A DNA stretch of 36,779 bases from Syntrophus aciditrophicus. GTDB taxonomy: Bacteria > Desulfobacterota > Syntrophia > Syntrophales > UBA5619. The notes below the pieces were generated by a model, which had not been told where the DNA came from, searched no databases, and saw nothing but the letters and a program-made list of their open reading frames with translations. The translations under genes and the position numbers were made by a program. Every line of letters begins with the position of its first letter. Position 1 is the first letter of the stretch. Positions 1 to 7,226 of this stretch are shown here, in pieces. The DNA is taken from assembly GCA_020722315.1 (NCBI GenBank), contig DYLD01000011.1:1-36779 (forward strand), written 5' to 3'.

Positions 1-13
1 CTTGAGGTATTGC

Positions 14-1099
14 ATGAAAAAAAACAGCCATGATAAGGGCCGCGAGGTGTTCAGGCGGGGTAAGAAGGCGGGACTACCGCCCGGAACGCCTGTTTTCATC
101 GGAGAACGAAAACAGGATGTGGTCAGAATCAGCATCATGAACTACTCCAGTGACGAGATCGAGGAAATTCATGATGCGAGCCTCGATGATTGCCGGCGCA
201 TCCGAGAAATGTCCAATATCGCGTGGATAAATGTCAATGGCATCCATGACGTCAGCACAACGCAGGCGCTGGCAAACCTGTTCGGTCTGCATCCGTTGAC
301 CACCGAAGACATCTCCAACACGAATCAGCGTCCGAAGGCGGAAGACTTTGACGACTACATCTTCTTTGCATTCAAGATGCTGTTTTACGACGAAGTGGCG
401 CATTCTATCGCCAATGAAAATATCAGCGTTATTTTAACGCAGAACAGTGTCATTTCGTTCCAGGAACGCGACAGCAATGTCCTTGATCCGGTTAAAGAGC
501 GAATCCGCTTCAGCAAGGGAAGAATCCGCAGCGAAGGTGCGGATTACCTCGCCTACGCGATCATGGACGGAGTGGTGGACGAGTATTTTGTCGTCCTTGA
601 AAAGCTCGGCGACCGCATCGGACAAATCGACGAAGAGATTGTGAAAGCGCCTCACAGGGTTCATATGGAAGAACTGCATCGCCTGAAACGTGAGATTGTG
701 TTGCTGCGAAAGGCAATCTGGCCGTTAAGGGACGAAATTGCAGCGATTGAGAAGGGCGGATCCCGGCTGATCGACGACTCTATCAGGCCTTTTTTGCGCG
801 ATCTATACGACCACACAATCCAGGTTATTGAAGTGGTCGAAACTTATCGTGACATCGTCGAAGACATGCAGGACACGTTTCTGTCCGGCATCAGCAACCG
901 TATGAACGAGATCATGAAGGTACTCACGATTATCGGGACGATCTTCATCCCTCTGACATTTATTGTCGGCGTCTACGGGATGAATTTCAAGTACATGCCT
1001 GAATTGACGTGGGAGTGGGGCTATTTTGGGCTCTGGGGAATTATGGTTGCGCTTGGACTGACGATGCTGGTGATTTTCAGGAAACGTAAATGGCTTTGA
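14..1099 (+). CDS. corA: CorA-family magnesium/divalent cation transporter
   Basis: This is a 361-residue inner-membrane channel-type transporter for Mg2+ (possibly Co2+/Ni2+). The sequence shows a long hydrophilic, helix-rich N-terminal domain. Near the C-terminus two hydrophobic segments follow, the first ending in the family signature YGMNF at about residues 320-325 and the second ending in a basic tail (FRKRKWL). CorA assembles as a pentamer with the GMN loop at the periplasmic pore mouth; that is family knowledge. I chose the ATG at 14 because GAGG lies about 7 nt upstream; a TTG at 2 is in frame and the gene could begin before the window. The text GLPPGTPVFIGE near the N-terminus is typical of CorA relatives from deltaproteobacteria. 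No operon partner is visible. Identity is confident; ion specificity is not. Confidence 0.93.
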   Translation: MKKNSHDKGREVFRRGKKAGLPPGTPVFIGERKQDVVRISIMNYSSDEIEEIHDASLDDCRRIREMSNIAWINVNGIHDVSTTQALANLFGLHPLTTEDISNTNQRPKAEDFDDYIFFAFKMLFYDEVAHSIANENISVILTQNSVISFQERDSNVLDPVKERIRFSKGRIRSEGADYLAYAIMDGVVDEYFVVLEKLGDRIGQIDEEIVKAPHRVHMEELHRLKREIVLLRKAIWPLRDEIAAIEKGGSRLIDDSIRPFLRDLYDHTIQVIEVVETYRDIVEDMQDTFLSGISNRMNEIMKVLTIIGTIFIPLTFIVGVYGMNFKYMPELTWEWGYFGLWGIMVALGLTMLVIFRKRKWL

Positions 1100-1164
1100 G
1101 AAAGCACGCAGGTTTCCGAAAAAATGGGGGCAACAAAAAATCCTTGCAAGGCGATAAAATCTTC

Positions 1165-1193
1165 TTGCCGCGGTGTGACTGCGATGGTATGAA
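1165..1193 (+). promoter_or_regulatory. possible sigma-70-type promoter for the thyX-like gene
   Basis: TTGCCG and TATGAA are separated by 17 bp, about 40 bp before the ATG at 1233. Each hexamer matches four of six consensus bases, so this is weak support. The interval 1100-1232 has no other clear signal, and no terminator for corA was found there. Confidence 0.25.
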
Positions 1194-1232
1194 TTTAGCC
1201 TCTTGAATCCAATTCTCAGGAAGGAAACAAAA

Positions 1233-2729
1233 ATGAAAGTCATCCTTGCCGGCCACAACATCGATCGAGATATCATCAATGAATTTCACGCTCTGTACCC
1301 GAACCGCAACGACCTCACGCCGGAGACCATTGCCGCCGCGTATGCCCGGATAAGCCGTAATCCCGCCCCGATCAACGAACTCCGCGTGATCGCGAGGGAC
1401 GACATTGAAAAGGCCCGCCTCTCGAACAAAAACATCGTCTTCGAGATGGGACACAGCTCGATTGCCGAGCATGCCGTCTTCAACATAGACATCATCGGCG
1501 TCTCGCGGCTTGTGGCAGAGGAAATCGAACACTCCCGCCTTGCCTCCTATACCGAGAAATCACAGCGCTATGTCCTTCTCTCCGATGACTTTGTCGTCCC
1601 ACAGGAGATCCGGGGGACCGATCTCGAAGAGCTCTTCATTCGTACCGTCCGCCGGCAAAACGCGTTTTACCACGAGCTTTACGAGAAGCTCCGACCGTAC
1701 GTTTTTGACAAAAACACCGAGCTGGCCTCTAAGCGCGCAAACAAATCGATGCTGGAAGGTTGGGCAAAGGAGGATGCCCGCTACTGCCTTCCGCTGGCGA
1801 CGGAGACCCAGATCGGCATGACGATCAACGCCCGCAACATCGAGACAATGATCCGCCGTCTTGCCTCGTCCGCGTCGGCCGAGGCGGTTGAAGCCGGCAG
1901 GATGCTCTACGACGCCGTTTACGATATAGCCCCTTCGCTTGTTCGTTACACCGAGCCGACTCCGTATGACCGCCAGAGGCCGGAGGTCCTATTTGAGGAT
2001 GTTTTGGCTCAGTATTCACTCAAACCTTCCCGCTTGCGCACAACAAGGACCGGCCGCGGAAAGGCGCCCAACGGGAACGCCGGTTTGATACGTCTTCTCT
2101 CTGTTGCGCCCGACGCCGATGACGTCATCGCGGCGGTGATGATCGCGAGGGCCATAAGTATCCCGTTTGCCGAATGTTTTGCGATCGTCCAGCGGATGAA
2201 GCAGAGCGAAAAGAAGAATCTGTTCAAAAAGGTCTTCAAAGAAATGAAGCCCCATGACTCCGCGCCGCGGGAATTCGAACATGTCTGGCTGACGTTTGAG
2301 CTTGTCGTCAGCGCGACATGTTTTGCCCAGCTCAAACGACACCGGATCGCGACGATAACGGCGCAGCCGTACGACCCGGCGCTGGGGATAACAGTTCCGG
2401 AATCCGTCACCGCGGTCGGAATGGAACCCGCGCTGAGAGATCTGTGCGCCGAGGCGGCTGAGACTGCGGAAAAAATCGCAAAGCACGCACCGGCGGCTGC
2501 CCCGTATATCCTGACAAACGCGCACCGCCGGAGGGTTATCATGAGCCTCAATGCGCGGGAAATATACCATATGGCCCGCGTCCGCGCCGATCAGAGCGCC
2601 CAGTGGGATATACGTCAGACCACGGTAAGGATGACCGAGCTTGCGACAAAGGCCATGCCGCTGAGTATGATGCTGGCAGCCGGAAAGGATGAGTTCAACG
2701 CCCGCTACGGCAGGGTGTTCGGCAAATAG
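1233..2729 (+). CDS. tandem-domain ThyX-like (FAD-dependent thymidylate synthase family) protein
   Basis: This 498-residue protein is about twice the length of a normal ThyX (220-250 residues) and looks like two fused ThyX folds. The first half has MGHSSIAEHAVF (about 71-82) and then EHSRLASYTEKSQRY (about 98-112), which fits the ThyX substrate motif region except that the RHR is replaced. The second half has LKRHRIATITAQPYD near residue 368, which keeps RHR but lacks the serine/arginine part, and ends with an ARExYHMARVRADxxAQWDIR block like the ThyX C-terminal region. ThyX uses FAD, NAD(P)H and methylenetetrahydrofolate to make dTMP. Long ThyX-like proteins are known in some deltaproteobacteria and Chlamydiae (from memory). 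The start at 1233 follows AGGAAGG at good spacing; the TTG at 1203 is less likely. Catalysis of dTMP synthesis is not certain. Confidence 0.8.
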   Translation: MKVILAGHNIDRDIINEFHALYPNRNDLTPETIAAAYARISRNPAPINELRVIARDDIEKARLSNKNIVFEMGHSSIAEHAVFNIDIIGVSRLVAEEIEHSRLASYTEKSQRYVLLSDDFVVPQEIRGTDLEELFIRTVRRQNAFYHELYEKLRPYVFDKNTELASKRANKSMLEGWAKEDARYCLPLATETQIGMTINARNIETMIRRLASSASAEAVEAGRMLYDAVYDIAPSLVRYTEPTPYDRQRPEVLFEDVLAQYSLKPSRLRTTRTGRGKAPNGNAGLIRLLSVAPDADDVIAAVMIARAISIPFAECFAIVQRMKQSEKKNLFKKVFKEMKPHDSAPREFEHVWLTFELVVSATCFAQLKRHRIATITAQPYDPALGITVPESVTAVGMEPALRDLCAEAAETAEKIAKHAPAAAPYILTNAHRRRVIMSLNAREIYHMARVRADQSAQWDIRQTTVRMTELATKAMPLSMMLAAGKDEFNARYGRVFGK

Positions 2730-2811
2730 ATATTGGGCGTGGGCAATGGTGCGTGCGGTATCTTTCGGATCGCACTGGCGTTGAAAACCTCTTGTTGTGG
2801 TGGGCCGGTTT

Positions 2812-3570
2812 ATGGGGACGAAAAAAAGGGGTCAGCCTGACGGATATCCGACTGTAGCAGGAATGAGCCGGGATCAGCATATCGGCATCGTCAAAGAGAT
2901 GTTTGCGACGATCCCGGGACGATACGATTTCCTGAATCATCTGCTCAGCCTCCGCAGGGATGTCGCCTGGCGCCGTTTCACTGTCAGGAAGATGCGTTTT
3001 TTCGATACATTCCGTCTTCTTGATGTTGCAACCGGCACGGCGGATATCGCGATTGAAGCGGCCCTGATGCACCCAAAAATCTCTGTTATCGGGATTGATT
3101 TCGTCTCGGAGATGCTTGTCCCGGGGAAAAGAAAGATCGCCGGGAAGAATCTTTCCGGGCGGATCGATTTGCTTCAGGCCGATGCGACAAGGCTTCCGTT
3201 TCCCGATGCGCGTTTCGACGCGGCTGTCATCGCGTTCGGCATCCGGAACATCCCCGAAAAGCCCAGAGCCCTCGGCGAGATGAGACGCGTCCTCGTCCCG
3301 AACGGAAGAGTTTATGTTCTGGAACTCAATGCCCCTCAAAACCGTCTCTGGCGCAAGATCTTCGCCCCGTATCTGATGCGTGTGCTGCCCGGTGTCGCAA
3401 AACTTTTTTCACGCAATCCGGCTGCCTATCTCTATCTTGTCGATTCGATCGTCCATTTTCCGAGTCCTGCCACCTTTCTCGGCCTGATGGAAGAGGCAGG
3501 CTTTTCCGAACTTAAACATTATTCGCTTACATTAGGCATTACCTCTTTGTACGTAGGCAGCAAGAGATGA
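2812..3570 (+). CDS. ubiE: demethylmenaquinone / ubiquinone-type C-methyltransferase (UbiE/MenG family)
   Basis: This is a 252-residue SAM-dependent methyltransferase that adds the ring methyl group in menaquinone (or ubiquinone) synthesis; menaquinone is likelier for an anaerobe. The sequence has the family N-terminal block YDFLNHLLSLRRDVAWRR, SAM motif I LLDVATGTAD at about residue 68, the acidic IGIDF strand, the post-motif GIRNIPEKPRALGEMRRVL and the C-terminal GITSLYVGSK. The start is ambiguous: an ATG at 2812 is used here, a GTG at 2797 and an ATG near 2863 are also in frame, and none has a convincing ribosome-binding site. It lies about 80 bp after the ThyX-like gene on the same strand, so co-transcription is possible. 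The downstream gene converges on it. Confidence 0.92.
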   Translation: MGTKKRGQPDGYPTVAGMSRDQHIGIVKEMFATIPGRYDFLNHLLSLRRDVAWRRFTVRKMRFFDTFRLLDVATGTADIAIEAALMHPKISVIGIDFVSEMLVPGKRKIAGKNLSGRIDLLQADATRLPFPDARFDAAVIAFGIRNIPEKPRALGEMRRVLVPNGRVYVLELNAPQNRLWRKIFAPYLMRVLPGVAKLFSRNPAAYLYLVDSIVHFPSPATFLGLMEEAGFSELKHYSLTLGITSLYVGSKR

Positions 3571-3798
3571 AAAATTGGGTTCAATCTGGGGCTTTCCGAG
3601 ATGTTTTATCGTTAAAAATTGTTTCGGGCTAATTGTATCTGATCCAATTCCCCCCGTATGACAATGGCTTGTAGGTATCAAATTTTCGATTTTTTGGGGC
3701 ACACTTGGGGATATGTTGTTTGTACGGGGGTCATACGCCTTGCCCGATTTAAGTGCTTTTTGAGTGACTCTTAAGGAGTTTTTAAAAGCTTCCCTTAT

Positions 3799-3820
3799 AT
3801 AAAAACCGCCCGAGACGGTT
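3799..3820 (-). terminator. likely intrinsic terminator of the thiE-ycaO operon
   Basis: Read on the minus strand, AACCG and CGGTT form a short stem around a 7-nt loop, followed directly by TTTTTAT. It sits about 43 nt past the ycaO stop. The stem is only 5 bp, so strength is uncertain. Confidence 0.5.
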
Positions 3821-3862
3821 CGGTCGAGCCCTCCTCTGCAAGATTGCACCCAAACGTAAACC

Positions 3863-5152
3863 TCAGCTCTGAGCCTTTTCTACCGGAAAGGTCGTGACGC
3901 TCCTGTAGTCGAAATAGCCGTTTTGTAATCCCGAGACAATCACGCGAACGACGGGAATCTGGAGGTCGGGGTGTGTTAAATCAAAGGCCAGGATGCGGTG
4001 GGCGGGTGTGAGGGCATTCACGAGATTCTCGAGACCGGGGGGTGAAGGCGGTATTTCGGCCAGCGGGACAGGATCGCCCCCCTGTCGTGTCCAGTGGCCG
4101 GACGGCACCTCATCGGCCAGTGAGGCGGGATGGATCTTTTCGCGGATGTATCGAATAATCGGAACATAACGACAATGGGTTCTATAATGATAGAAGAACA
4201 CCCAGGCCCGCTGCTGTGCAAGCTCGAGAATGGCCCGATGCAGCGCGATGCGAATGTCCGTCGAAGCGGCGGATCCCTGAAAAAGCATCCGGCAGTAAGG
4301 ATCGAAACTCGTCGCAAAGGCGGTATATATTCCGGGGACGTCCGCGCAATAAAAGCTCTTGAGGCCTAGACCGTTTTCCTCGAACAGCCGTTGAAGGGCC
4401 TCGAAGTGCGTATCCCCACGAATATCGATGGCGCGCGGCCCCGGTTGCATTTGGTGGGCCAGCCTGTATTGCGCATCGCGCTCAACGACCTCGCAGATGC
4501 CCGCAGATATCGCATCATCGAGGCTCCGACCAGCCGAAAGGCCGTTGGATACGAAGAATCCCATCCGGGTGCTGTTAAATCCGTCAAACGGATAAGCGGA
4601 ATCCGGAAAATCAATCAGCACGAATTCGAGCGGAACGAGCACCTCCGCCCGGCTGATCAGATCGCGTCCGCGAAACCAGATCAGACGTTTGTCCGGTGCG
4701 AAACTTACGCCGTCGGGTATAAAGAATTCCCGGGGATCAACGGCCTGATCACCGAGCTCTGCAAACGAGGCCTCCACAGTCCTCCCGTCCAGGGGGTAGT
4801 AGGCGCCGCTGTAGCGTTCCACGGCCTCCATGATGCAGGAGAGGCGCGACTGTTCCGGCGTGGCGCCCTTGCCCTTTTCGATCGAGAAGAACTCCATCTC
4901 GCCCCACTCTTTAAGAGGCGCAAACCGCGCCGGCTGCATCTCTGGCAACCGCAAAATCAGATGCACCGGAATACCGAGCGTATCGGTGAAGCTGATGTCG
5001 AACGGCAAAGACGCGTGGATACGCGGCAATAGAGGCTCCACGCGGGAAAGCATCTCTTCTGTCAGACTCCGGGATGATTCAAGATCGCGCTTCATAAAAC
5101 CAGTTTCTGAAAAAATCCGCCACGCCGGCCGCGTTACGGTGGGAATCGTCAC
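3863..5152 (-). CDS. YcaO-domain protein (ATP-dependent cyclodehydratase/thioamidation superfamily)
   Basis: This 429-residue protein carries the YcaO ATP-binding signatures: SCIMEAVERYSG at about residues 103-114 and ALHRAILELAQQRA at about 310-323. YcaO enzymes activate peptide amide oxygens with ATP to make azolines, thioamides or macroamidines; E. coli YcaO instead helps RimO methylthiolate ribosomal protein S12. No E1-like or ocin-ThiF partner, TfuA, precursor peptide or RimO is visible here, and the C-terminus (VEKAQS) lacks the PxPxP end of azoline-forming members. The GTG start overlaps the stop of the upstream zinc-ribbon gene as GTGA, which supports translational coupling and decides the start; an internal ATG 20 codons later is possible. 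Family is secure, substrate unknown. Confidence 0.88.
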   Translation of the reverse strand: MTIPTVTRPAWRIFSETGFMKRDLESSRSLTEEMLSRVEPLLPRIHASLPFDISFTDTLGIPVHLILRLPEMQPARFAPLKEWGEMEFFSIEKGKGATPEQSRLSCIMEAVERYSGAYYPLDGRTVEASFAELGDQAVDPREFFIPDGVSFAPDKRLIWFRGRDLISRAEVLVPLEFVLIDFPDSAYPFDGFNSTRMGFFVSNGLSAGRSLDDAISAGICEVVERDAQYRLAHQMQPGPRAIDIRGDTHFEALQRLFEENGLGLKSFYCADVPGIYTAFATSFDPYCRMLFQGSAASTDIRIALHRAILELAQQRAWVFFYHYRTHCRYVPIIRYIREKIHPASLADEVPSGHWTRQGGDPVPLAEIPPSPPGLENLVNALTPAHRILAFDLTHPDLQIPVVRVIVSGLQNGYFDYRSVTTFPVEKAQS

Positions 5153-5436
5153 GCTTTAAACAGAGATTCTATTTTCGCCTTTGCCGCCTTTGCAGGATCC
5201 TTTCCGTTTTCAGTCATTGGGCTATCTTTAAAAACGAAAAATTCGCAGAAATTGCTTCGATCCTTCTCAATGACCCGCTCCGCCTGCGGTTCCCTGCAAT
5301 CATTGTAAGAACCGACATGATAATGGGCACAGTTCAGGCAGCAGTGCAAATCGGCTCCGCAAAACGGACAGGTCTCCGTCCTGCCGGCAGGGGTTTTGAT
5401 TTCCAAAACGTTCAAGCACGCATGACAGCGCTTCAT
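5149..5436 (-). CDS. small zinc-ribbon protein, unknown function
   Basis: This 95-residue protein starts MKRCHAC and has cysteine pairs CHAC, CPFC and CCLNC, followed by a HYH, a further isolated cysteine and another near CEFF. That suggests one or two bound zinc ions or another metal. The C-terminal third is lysine/alanine-rich. The start has AGAGGG just upstream of the ATG. It lies 49 bp after thiE and overlaps ycaO by 4 nt, so it should be made together with YcaO and may be its partner, for example by contacting a substrate or ribosome. That role is inference. I do not recognise a named family. Confidence 0.75.
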   Translation of the reverse strand: MKRCHACLNVLEIKTPAGRTETCPFCGADLHCCLNCAHYHVGSYNDCREPQAERVIEKDRSNFCEFFVFKDSPMTENGKDPAKAAKAKIESLFKA

Positions 5437-5485
5437 TTTTCCCTCTTTTGGTTTGTGTTCGCGATGGAGCCTTTTTTACTCATGA

Positions 5486-6115
5486 TTACGATGCGTTGAG
5501 TGTTTCGAAAAGATGACGGGCCGCCTGCCGAACATCCTTTTGCGCCATGATCGCCGAGGCGACGGCGATCCCGTCTATCTTGGTTTTTGCAACTTTTGCG
5601 GCATTTTCCGCGTTGATTCCACCGATCGCGACGACGGGGATTTTCACGGCCGCCTTGATTTGTGTAAGCTCTTCAAGGGTAATACGGCCGGCGTCGATTT
5701 TCGTATCGGTTGGAAAGACGGCTCCTACGCCGAGATAATCGGCGCCCTCGGCCTCTAACATCAGAGCTTCCCTTAGGGTGTCGGCAGAGGCCCCAATGAT
5801 CTTTCCGGTTCCTAAAATCTTGCGGGCAACCGCAACGGGCAGATCGTCCGTGCCCAGATGGACGCCCGCGGCATCGCAGGCAAAGGCAATGTCGGTCCGG
5901 TCGTTGATGATAAGAGGAACGCGGTATCTGTCCGTCACCTCTTTTACGCTGACGGCTATTTGAAGATATTCTCTTGAGGATATCCCTTTCTCGCGGAGCT
6001 GGACGATCGTAACACCGCCCTGAATTGCCTGTTCAACCGCGCAAGCAAGGTCGCCGCCGCTAAGCCAGCGGCGATCGGTCACGAGATACAACCTGTAATC
6101 CAGTTTGTTGCCCAT
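5486..6115 (-). CDS. thiE: thiamine-phosphate synthase
   Basis: This is a 209-residue TIM-barrel enzyme that joins hydroxymethylpyrimidine diphosphate and the thiazole phosphate/carboxylate to give thiamine monophosphate. The family motifs are all visible: YLVTDR at the start, VQLREK, INDRTDIA, GVHLGTDDL, GADYLGVGAVFPT and VAIGGI. I moved the start from the ORF-track position to the ATG at 6115 because AGGGGGG lies just upstream and the protein then begins where ThiE proteins normally do. It is the first gene of an apparent operon with the zinc-ribbon and YcaO genes. No other thiamine genes and no TPP riboswitch pattern are seen nearby. Confidence 0.93.
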   Translation of the reverse strand: MGNKLDYRLYLVTDRRWLSGGDLACAVEQAIQGGVTIVQLREKGISSREYLQIAVSVKEVTDRYRVPLIINDRTDIAFACDAAGVHLGTDDLPVAVARKILGTGKIIGASADTLREALMLEAEGADYLGVGAVFPTDTKIDAGRITLEELTQIKAAVKIPVVAIGGINAENAAKVAKTKIDGIAVASAIMAQKDVRQAARHLFETLNAS

Positions 6116-6205
6116 GATTTTTCCCCCCTGAGAGTGTTCAGTGAAATTCCCGAGCATAATGAATGCCTGGATCGGCAACAGCCGGGATGATAATCAAACA
6201 AAGGG

Positions 6206-6234
6206 ATTATGCCGAAACCATTCTATAAAATCAA
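6206..6234 (-). promoter_or_regulatory. predicted promoter of the thiE operon
   Basis: On the minus strand TTGATT and CATAAT are 17 bp apart, with a predicted start near 6199 and a leader of about 84 nt to the thiE ATG. The -10 matches five of six consensus bases and the -35 four of six. Confidence 0.42.
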
Positions 6235-6285
6235 TATCTTTAGGGAAGAAACACCTCGACACTTCCAGCCCGCCCGCGTGTACCT

Positions 6286-6345
6286 TTTGAAACCTTTGGA
6301 AAATGTTGCCTGAAGCACGATTTGAAGGTTTTTCGGTCAAAAAGA
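6286..6345 (+). repeat. half copy of the dispersed fold-back element (copy A)
   Basis: The segment has TTTGAAACCTTTGG, then AATGTTGCCTGAAGC, then a TTTTTCGG core, in the same order as one arm of the complete elements at 12.99-13.21, 23.77-23.95 and 27.27-27.47 kb. The matching second arm is not found, so this appears to be a remnant. The rest of the gene-free interval 6116-6490 holds the thiE promoter and the hairpin at 6431-6463. Confidence 0.55.
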
Positions 6346-6430
6346 CTCCCTGAGCGCGAAGGAAAACCGTCTGGGACTATTCCGCAAGGGTGTCACTTAC
6401 TGTTCGGGGAGGAATTCGTGTGAGGGTGCT

Positions 6431-6463
6431 AACCCGTCGCCGGACCGATGCGCCGGACGGGTT
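6431..6463. other. strong hairpin just past the nuoG stop, no U-tract
   Basis: AACCCGT pairs with ACGGGTT and an inner CCGG pairs with CCGG, leaving a 9-nt loop and a 2-nt bulge. It begins about 28 nt past the nuoG stop on the minus strand. Neither flank has a T-run, so it is more likely an mRNA 3'-end protector or Rho-dependent end than an intrinsic terminator. Confidence 0.45.
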
Positions 6464-6490
6464 GGCCCTACGATGAAATTCTTGATGTCT

Positions 6491-7216
6491 TCAGCGGCAA
6501 CTCGGACAGACCATCAGATCGTCGATTGGTACTCCAGTTTTTTCGCTGATGTATTTGAGCTGGTCCACCGGCGCAAAGTACCGACCGCAGATTTTGCATG
6601 CCGCCATCTTGAAATCACGGCCCCAGATCGTACGGACATCACCCGATGGAGATGTATGCATTTCAATATGCCCGGTGGGACAGACATACGCACACGCGCC
6701 GCAACCGATACAAACCGTCGACGGCTCCCTGAACGGCATCCCGACCGTTTTGTCCGGACCTCGATAGGAAAGACCGATGGCGCTGACACCGACGATCTGT
6801 TCACACGTCCGGACGCACAGACGGCACAGGATACATTTGTTGCCCTCATCCTTTCTCTTGAAGCGCGCCTCTGGGCCTATCCCCATTTCCCGGGCCATCT
6901 CCAGAAGCGGAAGTGACGCAGGGGCCTGGGCCAGAAGGAGCTGCATCACCGTTTTGCGGACATTCATCACCCGCTCGCTTTTCGTGTCGACAACGAGCCC
7001 TTCGGCCACCGGGAACAAACAGGATGCAACCACCCTTGATCTCTTGCCCTTGCCGTCCTTTACCTCAACGCTGCACAATCGGCATGCCCCCTGCGGCTCG
7101 AGAGACTCGTGGTAGCACAATGTGGGGATCGGTATGCCGTTCTGTCTGGCGACCTCGAGAACGGTTTGTCCTTCTTCCGCTTGAATATTTTTATTATCTA
7201 TTGTCAAATTAACCAT
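6491..7216 (-). CDS. NuoG/HoxU-like iron-sulfur subunit of an NAD(P)-linked oxidoreductase
   Basis: This 241-residue cytoplasmic protein starts with a [2Fe-2S] ferredoxin-type domain (IPTLCYHESLEPQGACRLCSVEV and ASCLFPV, about residues 30-75). Two [4Fe-4S] motifs follow, CILCRLCVRTCE and CIGCGACAYVCP (about 145-200), and then a C-terminal pair CKIC...CPSC that looks like a zinc ribbon or rubredoxin-like end. It has no molybdopterin domain, so it resembles only the N-terminal part of NuoG. The usual His-Cys3 cluster motif between the first domain and the [4Fe-4S] pair is absent: that stretch reads LLLAQAPASLPLLEMA with no cysteines. It is the last gene of the por-nuoEFG operon, 10 nt after nuoF, and probably links the flavin subunit to another partner. 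Confidence 0.85.
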   Translation of the reverse strand: MVNLTIDNKNIQAEEGQTVLEVARQNGIPIPTLCYHESLEPQGACRLCSVEVKDGKGKRSRVVASCLFPVAEGLVVDTKSERVMNVRKTVMQLLLAQAPASLPLLEMAREMGIGPEARFKRKDEGNKCILCRLCVRTCEQIVGVSAIGLSYRGPDKTVGMPFREPSTVCIGCGACAYVCPTGHIEMHTSPSGDVRTIWGRDFKMAACKICGRYFAPVDQLKYISEKTGVPIDDLMVCPSCR

Positions 7217-7226
7217 TTTTCTTCCT

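Noticed and set aside
2009-2570. 180- and 184-aa minus-strand ORFs
   Set aside because: Antisense to the ThyX-like gene in two frames with no motifs.
6116-6200. TPP riboswitch before thiE
   Set aside because: The CTGAGA-like text is on the wrong strand and the second conserved arm is missing.
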